Below, piece after piece: positions 1 to 13,200 of a stretch of DNA of 64,000 nucleotides (the first letter of the stretch is position 1; every line of letters starts with the position of its first letter). The stretch is from Anarhynchus alexandrinus. Its lineage: Eukaryota > Chordata > Aves > Charadriiformes > Charadriidae. The translations under genes were made by a program, and so were the position numbers. Under the pieces are notes generated by a model. It had not been told where the DNA came from. It searched no databases and saw nothing but the letters and a program-made list of their open reading frames with translations. The DNA is taken from assembly GCA_008711295.1 (NCBI GenBank), contig VUYV01000020.1, positions 373,558-437,557 on the forward strand. The letters run 5' to 3'.

Positions 1-3000
1 GCCAGGGTGGGGGACAAATGCTGTGTGCCTAAGTGGTCCTATTTATGTATTATTGGGTGACTCTAGGAATGAGGCTTTCAGCTGAAGCTTTGTTTTGTTT
101 GTACAATGTTTCCAAGCAAGAACATGCAAGATTGTCAATTGCTATTCAAGCAGCAGTAACTTTTCTGTCTTTTTAAATTCTATATGGTGGTATTAATGCC
201 ATTGTTTTGTATAGATGGCCTACTGTAAAAGTCACAGAACATAAACAGGATTTTTTACATTAAATGCTGGATTCAAATTTCTGCTGCCTTGTTATTTATA
301 TGATTATATATGGATGCTTGTTGAAAGTTGCTTTAGAGCGCAAACATGGGTATGGTATTACACATGCTTTGCATTCATTTTGCACAGATAAAAAAAGCAA
401 AGTGCAGGCAAAGGAAAAACAAGTGCTTTTGAGATTTACAGTACGATAACTAAGTAGGTATTGATGAAAAGTGATATCTCTCTGTTGTATATCAGTTCAT
501 TTTCTTAGGCTTTTTTCTTTAAGCTTTTCCACTTTTCCACGTTAATTTTTGTGCCAGGATTTCTCACTAGAATTAGAAGTATTAACCAGAAACTGTATTT
601 CCAAAGTGTATTCTTTGTACTGTGTAGCTGGGATGCCTAACCCTGTCTTAGATCTACGCAAAATGTTGAGAAAATATTGACAATTGAAAAATGTCCCAAT
701 TGAAATTAAAACAGAAATATTAATATGATGACATTCGATAACAGTTTTGAAAACTTGACTTGCCTGTAGAGGCATTACTTTTCCTGAAATGAACATGAGG
801 GTAGGCAGTGGTTCGATACAACATCCAAAATAATCTCATCATATTTCACATACAGATTCACAGAAAAACTCATATTATTCCTCAAGAATTTCCTCTGTAA
901 GATACCTTCTGGGCACAGCTGATGGAGTGGGTACGAGGCAGCACTCCTTGCTCACCCCACACAAACTTGTTTTCCCTTCATCTTGTCGGTGTGTTGCAAT
1001 CAGCTGATTGTCGCTCAGTGCCTGTAGGTGCTACCGTAGTACAAATACATACTTGCCTTTTTCTTCCTCTCCTAAAACATGATTTTCTGTTTTTACTGTG
1101 AAGCTGGGACAATGCAGGCCCCCTCTGGTGGTCAAAACAACATCTGTACAATTGTATGGGATTTCACTCTAAAACTGTTTAGCTGGGCAGCCAAAATGTC
1201 TGCAGTCATATGACCATCGTTAGTTCATTTCTAAGAAAACCACTGGAATGAGCCAAAACTGGAGGAGAAAAATGCGTAGGAGAGGTGTTCCAGCATGTGT
1301 CAGGTCCCAGGAATGCGATCGGTGACATTGACAGTTGCACACAGAGAGTACCTGCAAAATTCATTGCACCGATTCTCCTTGCCTGGCTGGCACACAGGGG
1401 TAGAGACGGTGCTTGGGATGCCAGGACTGGGCCCACTGTTGGAGAGAGGACAGACCATTAGGGAGAAATAGGAAACAAACTCTTACTGCTAAGAAAAAAA
1501 TACCTGCTTAATGTCATGAGCTGCACCTTCTCTGATCACTGGAGACCATGGCAATACTGCATGCAACATGTCAAGGTACAGAAAGCAAGTATAGGTTGAT
1601 GTACTGGTTTCTATGGCTCCCTTTTAATTTGGTAGAGTTGGGCTCATGATAACAAAAATATTTCGACTCACACAGAGGATTATGATTATGATATGCAACT
1701 CTTAAATTTAGATGAAGGCTCTCCCTTTCCCTTTCCATTTCCATTTTCCTTTTCCTCTAGTATGTTTGCAAGTGAAAAAGTGGCATTTCCCTTTGCTGTT
1801 GTGGGGATGTTTGGTGGTGTCCTCTCTGGCAAGTTATTTCAACAATGTCTGACTTCCTGGAGGTTGAGATGGTTTCTGGAACTGCTGGGAAACCCAAACA
1901 ATGCCTAGAGATCACTATGGCATCTTTAAAAGCAACTATCAGTGATATCATCAGGAAGATAATCCAAATGGCTGTCCAAAATCAGTCTCAGAGTCACTAG
2001 CCAGGGCTTCTCCTTCCCCGCTGAAACTGGCTGATTCTCACACGTTGCACAAGCTTCCACTGGCATTTCTTAGCCTGTCCCCTTAGCCCTCAACTTGACT
2101 TTCTGTCTGCTGCCTCCCAGCAGCAACACATACCATCTGCCACTCAAAGGATAAAAGAGTCCTGTCAACACAACAGCTGACCAAGAGAAAGAGTAATTCA
2201 CCAATGTGTTTATTCACTGAAGAGCACTCGATCAATTCTATCAATGGTGACAAAGAGGATTTAATAGTAACATACAATAATTCTGTTGTTTTTTTAAAAC
2301 CCCACTAGCCACAATAATGGCTGCTGAAGTGCTCATCATTGTCATGTGATTCTTATTAGCCTGTTCTTAAGGAAACTGAGAAAGAGGGATTGTGATGTTT
2401 CATAAAAATACATTTAATGTTATTTAAGGGTTTATAATTGAGAGTGTTGGTTTCCCAGAATCCCCTGCTTTTCTTCATCTCCTAGTAGCTCTTCTGCATA
2501 CCTGTGGACTGCAAAAAATGTCTCTGTGCCATAATACACTGTGAAGTTTTAAAACTCTGCTAGCAGGGGTCATCCTGGCCAAGGTCTTCTGAATTATTTT
2601 TTTTTTTCTGTAGTAAGTCTGAAGGTCCTGCACAATTTTCTGGTAAGTGTACACTGTCGGCAGCTACACGCCACCAGCAAGAAAGAGGCAAGCTGCCAGA
2701 CTAGCTGGACAGCTTAGAGTTTAGGGTATATTTTTTATTCAAGTTTATGAATTCCTATGTCATAAATAGATATTTCCAAAGTAGAAAGTTAGAAATGGAT
2801 ATGAGGATTTTTATTTGCTCTTTTCAATATAGCAAAAAGAATGAATAATTTTTGATGAGATTTCTTTTAGTTCTACAGCTACAGCCATTCACCCTGTGAA
2901 TAAGCAATACTTGTGCACAGGGTTGTGCAGAGGAGAATGGCTTTAAGAGGGAAGAAGAGGAATTTATGGCAGGCTCGAGCTTTCTTTTTCAAAATGCCAA

Positions 3001-3479
3001 ATGCTGGATTACATTCAAAAAGAGTTTGTTCACATTAAAAAACGAGTATACTATTCATAAGCAACCTTCAGAGTCCTTTTCCTTTGCTGAATTGAACAGT
3101 TGTTATCAATGTCTTGTTACTCATGTATCAGTCTCTGAACACATCAATCCTTAACCTTTTTTTTGATGAGCTAAGTAGTCTGAATTCGTGGTCTTTCTCA
3201 TATGTGACATTTATTTTCCAGGTGGCTAGCCAGCAGCACTTAAGCTACATGAAATGCAAGCAGTTAAGGTGCAATCTCATGACAGGACCATGGCATGCTT
3301 ACAGAAGAAGGTGAGTCGCCAGCCCATCTTCTATCATGGCCTTGTGTCATCTTTCACTGGGTGAGCAGTGGGACTCCTGGGGGACCAATGTTGTCTTCTA
3401 CTGATCATTCCTGGAGTTCCCCTTTCCTGGCTTTTGATCAAACAAAGATTTTGGTATGTGAGTTATAGGACAAGGAAGA
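1..3479. other. Upstream noncoding DNA, no supported gene
   Basis: This AT-rich stretch has only short, unconvincing open frames and no splice-bounded exon that I recognise. It holds a pyrimidine-rich tract of CTTTCC/ATTTCC-like units near 1,720-1,760 and several poly-T runs, for example near 2,599. An ATTAAA near 260 resembles a poly(A) signal, but no upstream coding sequence is visible to support a 3' UTR. In vertebrates LTBP1 usually lies downstream of TTC27 (remembered gene order), so this is probably intergenic DNA. Confidence 0.6.
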
Positions 3480-3790
3480 TTGGTCATGTCCATGCTAATC
3501 ACTGTTGTGGCTTTTCTCTGAACTTTCTATAATTTATCATGATCCTTTTCAAACTGCAGGCACTAAGCCTGAACAGTATTCTAGCAGTAATTGCTCAGGA
3601 CTGCATGCAGATACATGATAGCCATCCTACTTGATATACCCTTGGGTATATGCTTGTGTATCCAAGAGCAGAATTGTCTCTTTTAGCAGTGTGTCACACT
3701 GGGAGCTCCTGTTCAGCTGACAAAGCAGCATGACTCCAATATGTTTCCAGCCACCTAAAGCTCATGAAAGAGATCCCTTTTTTTTCCTAG
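3480..3790 (-). mobile_element. Ancient CR1/L3-like LINE fragment
   Basis: Read on the minus strand, this stretch resembles a degenerate internal part of an old amniote CR1/L3-type LINE. The recognisable blocks on the + strand are a CTTTTCTCTGAAC motif near 3,512-3,524, then a region around GAACAGTATTCTAGCAG, and a block with CACACTGGGAGCTCCTGTTCAGC near 3,695. These occur in the same order as in remembered antisense CR1/L3 sequences from turtles, crocodilians and birds. It has many changes and no open frame. The edges are approximate and the match is from memory, not alignment. Confidence 0.55.
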
Positions 3791-6700
3791 ATGCAGTTAA
3801 TCATGAAGGGAAACAAGATTACATTGAGGTCTTTTAAACCATTTTTTTTCTTGGGAACCAGCTTCATTCCTGTGCCCCAGAAACAAAGAGCTTAGGTATG
3901 AATTGCTAAATGTCTGAAAAGACCCATTCTCTTTCTTTGTTCAGGCAATGTACAACAGATGCCAGCAAAGGTATTGAAAGAACTTTTGGTATGGGCATGC
4001 ATTCCTTTGACTGGGTGCTTGCATGTAAGAAAGTTTATATAATTATAATAGTAAGAACTGATATTTGAATACTATCCTTGGTGCAAACTACAAATTAAAG
4101 TTGAACGGGACTACCCTATTCATCCTGCTGCTGATACTGACAGCTGCTCCAAAATGCTATTCAGAAGATCAGGGGAAAAAATGCTAAGAAAAATACAGTA
4201 TGCAAGCGAGCTGTGGGCATGTGTAAAGGACATGTATACCCAAGCTGCTATGAGGTCCCTAAGTAAGATAGTATATTCACGTGATGGAATCTGGCTAAGA
4301 TTCTCCATCCTTCTTTCTCATTACTACTGCTGGCAGCTCCCCAGGCTCCTGCCAGGGAAATCCAGCCTCAAGCTGCTGCGTGCTGTATGCCCAGCTGCCT
4401 GAAGATCAGAAGCTGATAAAGACATCAGGTCACGATCAAGAGATAGAAAGAACTAAGTGAGGAATTTCACAGACACATACAAGGGTGGTGCTGAGGAAGA
4501 GGGGATAGAGACAAACAGGATTTTTCAATAGGAAGAGCCCAGTTTACCTGCAAGATCAGCCGAGGACAGAAAAGGAAGATGAGCTGGTAGATCTAAACAA
4601 AACAAGCCAGGAGCTGGGCCATAACATAAGGATGCTCCTCCATAGCAGCAAGAAAATGGAGGCAAAGAAGCATGCGCAGACTTCACTGCTTTATTGCAAC
4701 TCCCTCATAGTGCTCTGTACTTGGCAGGTTCCTGGCTCACCCTGTGTGCCAGAGGATTTTCCTGGCTAAAGCAGTCCGCTGGCAGATGCTCCCTCACCTC
4801 AGACCCGAAGATACCATCTCCCAAACAGCCTGTTTGACTAAGAGGAGGCTGACTATATTATCATTACAATATCCTGAAAAATAGATAGGGAAGATGGTTA
4901 CAGGAAAAGCTTTAAATGTTACCATGCTCGCAGGAACAGGGTGCTTTATTGTGGGAGGTTACTTATAGTCAGATTTTCCCTTAAACGGAGACTAAAAGAA
5001 GAGGCTTACTTCAAACCCTTGATCTGCAGTACAAAGGTAGGGAAAAGTAAACCAAACCCCACTATTAAAACTACATTTGGTAAGCATCCTCTCTAGGGTC
5101 TCCATGGGCTCATAAGGCTGCAGGCCAGAGTATACCGTGTACCCCAGCCATGGTGTGTGCTGGTGGGCACTCAGAGCCGCTGTTATTTGTGGCTTTTGGG
5201 CCCGGGCAGAGCCACTGCCTCAGTGGAGACAGCTTTTCTCAGCCAGGATGGCAGGACTGCTCTCTTCCTGTCTGTCTGTCCCATTTTTCAGGGCACTGGA
5301 ATACAACATGGTACTAAGGGGATTATGTCATGTCTTCCCCCTTCCTCCTGCCTCCTTCCCACCCCTAAGGTCACTTGGTTAATATTTCTATTGTATACTT
5401 TAATTAGCACATTCCTGGCTGCAAGCTACCTTCTCCCATTCCTGGCCTCTTTAAAACACAGCAGTTTATATAATATATATTATTTTTAAAATGTTAATTG
5501 TGCAACGACCTTTTAGGATTTGTAATGTTTAGCTTGCTGTGACCTTTGCACAGGATCTGCCCATGACATACATGCAGCAAACACTGGCTTGTGGTGGCAG
5601 GCTGCCAAAACTCCATGGTCTCTCAGCACCTTGTCCCCCGCTTACAGTTTGCTAGATTTCTGGGGAACCCTGCCACACATGTTAATGCAGCAAAACCCTA
5701 TCTGTATCTGTGCCTTAACACCTATCCTGTGGTGTGCCAAACTAAGACTAAAAAGTTGCCTTTGATTGGCGTCTAAGGGAGTCTGTATTTATGGCCCAGT
5801 GGAGTCTGAGAATAAGGCCCAGTGAACTGGAGCAGAGGTTTCCGTTTCTCATGAGGGCTGCTCAAGAGGGCCTTGCATTCCTAGAGGGGGCTCACCTGCC
5901 CCTCAAGGCAAGAAGTGCCTCTGGTGACCTTATGTTGCTATAAACTCGACTCCTACACTTAGCCACACTGGTGGGTGCAGGCATCAGTGAGCCCACTGAC
6001 CCAGCTCACTCCGCTTCAGTTACCACTGATGAAAAACTAAAAAGCCAATGACTATCCCAGACCTAAGTAAGAGAGATACAGGTGGGATCTTATCCGTAAA
6101 GTGAGTACCTATTGAGAGGTATCAATGATAAAGCAATCATGACAATGACAACTACATAATTTCACAATGTCAACCTAAGCATGCAGTGACAGAGGCAGAT
6201 CTCAGAGGAGGTTAACATCTGGCAGGGGAAAAAAGAAAAAGCAACAGTGAGCAGCTGGGAAGGTGCCCGGGAGCTCCAGTTTCTGACCCAGTTCAGCTGC
6301 AGATACAGCAACACACCCAGGCAAAACCTCATTAACAGCTTTATAAATTTCTGCAATATCTGGGTGTTGTCTGAAGGTTTCCCTTGAGCACGCCCACGCG
6401 ATCTGAGCCTCAGTCAGTACGGCTATAGAATATACAGGAAAAAGTAACAATGCTTCTTTTTAAGAAGCAGATATCAGCATCTGAAATAAGTCACTGTGCT
6501 TGACTTAGCCAAACCAAATTCCTGATGTCTGGAGTTTTGTCTATCTAGTTGATAGCAGGATTAGATACAATATGCATGAATATACTGCGCGACCATGCAA
6601 AACCAAATAGTGCCGCAAAGATAATTGTGGTTTAATTAATACAGTCTGCTGCTCCATGCTCCACCAAGTTTTTGATTATTTGTCCATCTTTAAATTTTCA

Positions 6701-8481
6701 ACAAAGCATTCCTGCACAGTCGGATGCCTTCAGAAAAAGAAGAAAAAATGTATCTTCCTTTCCATTTTGGAAGTTTGGCTTGTTTTCAAGCCATTTCATT
6801 CAATAAAATATATTTTTTGGTTTATTAACAACACATTGGGCATGTCGATTTTTCAAAACTTTTTGAGATTCAAAATTTCTGTGAATTTCATAAGTAAAGA
6901 ACATTAAATATTTTTACACATGGCATAAAAACCTAAAGCAATTTGGAAAACATGTTTTAGTTAAGAACATAAACATGTTTCTGAAATACTAATTTTACTT
7001 GTTAATTTTGTTCAACAATTTCACTTTTATGTCTAAAACTCCAGCTTTTAAAAATATATCTCTCTCAACTTCAAGATGGTACTTTTGCCTGCTCACAGCA
7101 GTTGACACTGATTTTTTTTTTCATGGTTATTTGGTGTAAAAGACTAAAAATAAAAACATATTGTTCTGAACATTGTGGACAACTTTTCCAGACGGGGAAA
7201 ACAGAGGGTTTTATGACTTAAGAAAGCAGAGTTCCCAGAGGGCTGGTCTGCTTTTCTTCCACTCTTCCCTTTAGGATTTTCTGAAAACATTTCACTTTAC
7301 TTTTGACTGTGCAGTACATTTATAGCCTCTTATTTTTAGGGTTTTGTGTGTACCTCCCGTGTGCATGTCTCTGCCTTCTGCCTGCTTTCCCATGCACACG
7401 GAGGTATCACAGCACACTTGTTTATGTTCACTCACTCAAACATTACCAAAGATTCAAAGTGGTGGGGGCGCCTGGTTTTGGTTTTCTCCTTCTCAGCTGC
7501 TAGGCAGAAATTTGCTCTCTGTTCATAATGGGTTAGGCTGAGTGTTCAGTCTCCAGGAGGGAGCAGCGCTGGAGCAGCAGCCCTGGAAAGGAGGGGGGAG
7601 CCCTGGGAGGTGCCAGCTTCAGCCTGGGGTGTTCTAGTGGGCAGGAGCTTCAAGAAAATGGATATCTCTGCCCATCAGCTCCCAGGGGTATCCCCCAACC
7701 AGCATTCCCCCAACCCCCCCATCATTTCCCAAAGCAAAAGCTAAGTAGAAGCAGTGCAGCAAGGTCTGAAAGGGCGAAACATGCCTTTGTCCGCTCCCTT
7801 GTTATCCTGAACAGCTGGGTTAGAGCCACACACAACCCACGGCTGTGAATGGCAATATTAACTTTAGAAAGAAAATCCTATTTTTGATTGGCTGTTACAG
7901 CTGTTTGATGGCACAGCTTTCCAGCAACTCAGAATTTTTCTGTAAATAGGGAATCGTTACAAAATAGGGATCAACAATGTTATACGAAGACTGAGATTTA
8001 AACTGGGATAGCCAAATATACCTTCTAGTTGCACCTAAATTAATAATCTAATTTTGAAAGGAAATCAGAACCTAGCAGCTGCTGGCTTTCTTTAAACTGT
8101 TTCACAAAGAGTCAGATTGTGGTTTTTTGAGTATTTGGATGTATACACCATAAAAAAAATTGATAGCTTATTCTTAGAATGTGTTTCATTGTTGATTTTT
8201 TTTTTGACCTAGCAGTCTAACTGGTAAATGTACAAATGCCTTAAAACTTAAACCACATAAGAAGTATCTTGTACTCAACAGAGGGGCCCAGTGTGTATTT
8301 CTCGTTCAACACATGAGCCATGATGAGATTAATTGTCAAGTAACTGTATGCTTCTCAATATTTTATGTTTTTTTAAGCTGATAAGCTTCACTGTCAGACT
8401 AAACTCTCTAATATTTGGTGTTTTCTAAAAAGCTGTTTAAGTGTGTTGTCTTTCTCTAATTATTTAAGCCTTGATTCCATG

Positions 8482-8530
8482 CTATTTAAATGTTTTGTTA
8501 AGACTATGTTATTTAAATGTTTTGTTAAGG
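8482..8530. repeat. Two-copy tandem repeat, 27-bp period
   Basis: The sequence TATTTAAATGTTTTGTTAAG occurs twice in direct orientation, 27 bases apart, and the flanking bases differ only slightly. This looks like a recent local duplication in AT-rich DNA. No function is apparent. Confidence 0.8.
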
Positions 8531-10208
8531 CTGAAGCTTAGTTATTTAACTGATAAATCTGTTAGTCTGTAATTCTTAAACATCCCACCTTTGTTAGTGG
8601 TTTAAGACAAGAACATTGTCTACACCTCTGTAAAGGAAATTAATGTTTTCTATTAACAATTTCAAGGTTTTAAGAAGTACAGTGGATATATAGTCTTTTG
8701 CTTACATCCAGAACCAGGATCTTCTAATACATAGTCCTGTATTAGCATAGCATTGTTATTAATCCATAGGTGATGTGCCAATAGACTTGCAGTTAACTCA
8801 ACATACCTGCTATCCACACAGGAAAGGCCCCAGACTTTGCAAAAATGGAAAGAAAATTCTCACACCAAAAGCAGGGAGTTGTTACAAAGTGGTGATGAAT
8901 AAATGGAGGCCAGAAATTAAAAGAAGGTGTCAGCCTTACAAAGACGTGGTTGGGCAAAAACTCTTGATGTACCTCTGCACCATGGATGATGGTGTTGCTC
9001 CTAACAACGCCGACTGCACTGTTGGCCCATTTAATGCTGGGATCCTGCCTTATGGTCCATTTTGTTCTTGTGTAATGATAGGAGCTCAGCTTCCTGTTCT
9101 GTTAAGCTTTCATTTACCTGGGCATGGAGAACTGGACTATAAATCTGTGAATGTTTCCAGTACAGGGCAGGAAGAGGGATAGATGTCTATGTGGAAAAAT
9201 TTTAAGACTGCAAAACTCAGGCACTCAAAATAGGGAACTCCAGGCTTAAATCTGCCTGCACACCCTTAATGCACATCTTGCCAGATGCAGCTGGATGCTG
9301 CACCTCATTTTTATTCCAGCTCCCCAAATTTAAAGGACACTTAAGTGATGCCCAGATTTTTTGCTGGATCAAAACTTGAGTGTACGAGGTGGAGAGTGTT
9401 CCCCTCCTTTCCTCCTTCCCTGAATGCAGTTTCCCTTACCATCCTGGAATTTTCAGAAGTGCGTCCCCTCCTCCTTACACAGTCTCCCTCTCCCCTTAGC
9501 CTTCCCTCTGACCCCTTGCACCGACCTTTCCAAGGCTGTGCGTCTCCCTCCCCTTTATTTCTGCTTATGGTTGTAATGTGTGAGTAGGCTGTGTTTGGGT
9601 GTAGCGGATGTGCTGTGCCCCGGGGCCATGGCGGGAGGGTCCTGCCACACTTCAGGCTGAGCCCCCATGCCCAAAGCACAACCAGCTGCTCCTGCAGGAT
9701 GTGTGAGAACCCTGTGGGGCCTTCAGCCACCGTAAATGACTGTGAGCTTGAAGTCCACTGTGGCTAATTAAACCCTTTTCCAGCACACCAGAGGGAAAAA
9801 ATAAGTAATATCCGTCAGCCTCTTGCCACCCAAACTGCAGCATGCATTAGAAAGTCCAGTGTCGGCCTCGCTTTCCGTGACTTTTCCCCTGTGTGAAACA
9901 GGGGTGCAGCTGTGCCAGTGTGCTGAAGTCTATAAATGAAAAGTGTTGCATAGGTGTGAGTATTATTAGCTGCTTAATGGAACTAGACAGCATTAGAAAT
10001 GAACCTGAGGCAGACAGTGAGCTAGAGCAGTGTCAGTTTAAACCCAGATAGCTGAAGTTTTTGATGTGAAAAAAAAATAATTGGGTGTTGCATTCCTGTA
10101 ACTCTGTCAAAGGCTTCTCTCTGGTAGAGTCAAATGCAACAGAAACCACTGAGGTCCTGCAAGGCTACAAAGATCACTTTTTGGTTCACGTTTTTCAATG
10201 TCTCTTGC

Positions 10209-10223
10209 AAAAAAAAAAAAAAA
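10209..10223. repeat. Poly-A run
   Basis: This is a run of about 15 A residues. It has no identifiable retrotransposed sequence directly upstream, so I treat it as a simple repeat and not a SINE or retrocopy tail. Confidence 0.8.
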
Positions 10224-13200
10224 GGCATTTTGAACTGCCGAGCTGCCTTCTCCTCCTCTTAGAGCCTTGCAGAGAGACTTCCTGACAGGCTAGTATGTCC
10301 TTTCATACTACTGGCAGCCCTGTGCCCAGTGCAATCACCCCACACATTCCTTGAGTCTATATGACAAGGTCAGTTTTGGACACCAGGAAAAGAGGGATGA
10401 CTTCCCATCAAGAAATAAGCTTAGAATGATCATGTCACCAAGAGCTTTCTGCCTTACCAACTGCTCACTGATGAGTGGCCGTATGCAGAGGTGGCCGGAC
10501 TGTGATCCCTGCAGTGTTATGGAGGGAAACCCTGTGAGACTAAGCTGGGAAAAACTTTGGGTTTTTCTGAGTGAAGTTCTCTGGGCTGAAGAGCATCACG
10601 ATGTGCATGGTTATAGAGCATATATGGCAACTGCACCCAGCACAGGAAATTTTCTTCTAACAGGGACAAATGTGTTTTTTTTTTTCCCCTGCCTTGCTAT
10701 GTTACTTTTTGATAGAGTCCTCATACCCCTTTTCCTCTGACTCTGTAACACCTCATAAAGCAAAGTGCTTGATTGACTTGGTGGTTTATAATAATGAAAC
10801 TGGTATACGTAACCTGGAGATTTTTTTAGAAAGCCTGTTTGTTTGTTTGTGTTTTAGTGTTCCACCTGCAGCTTCTGAATCCACAGGCTATTATGGCATT
10901 TCCACTAAATTTCAGAGTTTTGGCCCCAAATGCCAGTGGGTAAGTTGTGCCTAAGCTTTAATTAGAAGATTTTTTTTTTTACAGTATTATAAGTAACAGC
11001 TATATTCAGAAATAATACACTGAATATGTTTCTACAGTACCTAGACAGGTAATATCATACCAAAAAATCTGTACTGATTTTTCCTAAAGAACTTGGAAAC
11101 AAAACAGTGTAGCCATTGTATTTCAAACATTAGAGCAATTGTTCAGTACATGTGGTGCAACCCTAAATTTCTGTCAGAACACAGTGCCAACTCTGAGTCC
11201 CTGTAAATTACAATACTATGGGCATGCGCATGTTTAAACAAGTGCTTTCCTATATAGTCATATTTATGTATATGGTTTGGAAAAGCCAGACAACACTCTA
11301 AAGTGATAAAAGGGAACCTAAAACGTGCTCATTTTTCACACCATTGTACTTTTAAAACAAAGCAAAACCTGTTATGGGGCTTGGATTTTTCCTCTAAGTA
11401 CTTTGGCATTTGTTATATATAAATCCTAATGATGTTTATTCTTGTATACCATAAAACCTGTAGGTAGAAAAAAGAGACCTAGTAAAACAAATATAGATAA
11501 ATAAAGAATAATTCATTGCCTGCAGTTGAAAGTGTTTTGTGCTATAGTTTTTGTTACTCCAATATACTCATAAACCTACGACTCTAAACATCTTTAAATT
11601 ACAGGGTTAGGCAGCCAAAATATTAGTGTAACTCCTTTTGGATTCAACAGGCTACCTAGTGGTTTAGCCAACTACTGAAGGTCAGGAGAATATAATTCAT
11701 CTGCCACAATGCCTAGACATCACCAGCTACACTTCTCGAGATATCCTGGAAAATGAAACTGTGAAAACATTCCAGTCGCTTCAGTGGGATTATTGTCTAT
11801 GACAAGATCCTCTCGGACAATACACAGAACTTTGTGCATGTATTGCTATAATACCCAGTAAAAACCAAAGCTCCCCCTCGGGACTGCTCTGCTTGCTGCA
11901 CACAGTATTTCAGATGGGCTGGTAATATGTGGAATCAGCACCATCAGTGATGAAAACTAACTCACGGCTTCTCACCCACATTCTCACTTTAAGCATTCAT
12001 TGTTCTTTTGAATGTGTTATTTTCTTACTTTTGAAGAAAGGTTTCCTATGTGCCATAACACCTAGTCCTGGAAGATGCTAATCACTGTGCTATATTTCCC
12101 TGTTTGTACAAAACAGGTTATCCTCTGAGACGCTATTTCTGGGTTTTTTTAAGTCACAAAAGTAAAAACATTTCCTAATTTATTGTTCTTACTGGAATTA
12201 CCCTGTGGAAACAATGGTTGTATAGAATAATTAAGACACTGTGCAAGATTAATTGATTACAGGATCGGCCAGTATGCTCAAAGAGCATTAGCTTTCCCCA
12301 AGATAAGAATCTGATTATAAATTAGAAATGGACTGTAACAGGCTGTGCTGGCCCTTGAACCCAGGCTCAGTGTCCACCCACACATTGCTGCTGATCTCAG
12401 TCTGAGCCTTATGTACTGAAGCGCTGCGAAGAACGATCACATGCGAACAACATGATTTCCTAATGCAGATGCAATCAGACAGTATGAGAAAAGAAAAGCA
12501 TCTCCCTGGCTGAAAAACATTAGGAAGACTGGTGGCTGCTTTAGAAATAATCAATATGAGAAACCTAAAAGGTAAGCATGTTGTTTTGATTAGAGAGCCA
12601 GACCTAGGAAAACAGCAAGAAGAATGGGAAAGTGAAGAAAACTGCAGAAGGAAAGGAGGCGAAAAGTTTGGTTTGTAACTGAAGAGGGCTTTTATTCTTG
12701 TTAGTATTAGAGGTTAGTATTCTTTTTGGCTATAAAGGATCATTTGGGTTATGCTGATCTTATATCGCTGAGAGAAGGAGCTGGACAGATTCTGCAGAGG
12801 AGAAGCATGTGACTCATGGAAAGAGTAACTAGTGTAGAACTTGCTCGACTTGAACTCTTGCTTATAGGGATTTTATTTACCCCTGGGGAAGGGTGAAATT
12901 TTCCAGTTTGGCATAGAGCTAAACTACTTTACCAGTGAGAGAGAACTTGAAGCCTCATTTACTGAGAAGATAAGCTTTCATGATACAGGATAAAGGCTAA
13001 CATGTACTGAAGATTATTGCACAGCGAGAGGAAAAAGATACCCTAAAGCATGTTTCTTTTAATTGTGAAAACTAGCTAATGGACTATTCAACACATATGT
13101 CGTACTTAACTAGATGATCACATTAACTCTTTTTCAATACACAAGACAAACCATCATACATTTCTTTACAGCAGACACACTTACCAAAAAATAAAAATGC

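Noticed and set aside
6202..6450. Minus-strand frame with a peptide-like segment (TEAQIAWACSRETFRQH)
   Set aside because: It looks protein-like over a short span, but I recognise no family, and there are no clear flanking splice sites in phase.
8775..9182. 135-residue plus-strand open frame upstream of LTBP1
   Set aside because: It begins with GTG, resembles no known protein or transposon domain, and lacks splice or promoter context. Chance is the simplest reading, though a homology search would settle it.
10209..10223. Poly-A as a retrocopy or SINE tail
   Set aside because: No retrotransposed gene or SINE body is visible upstream of it.
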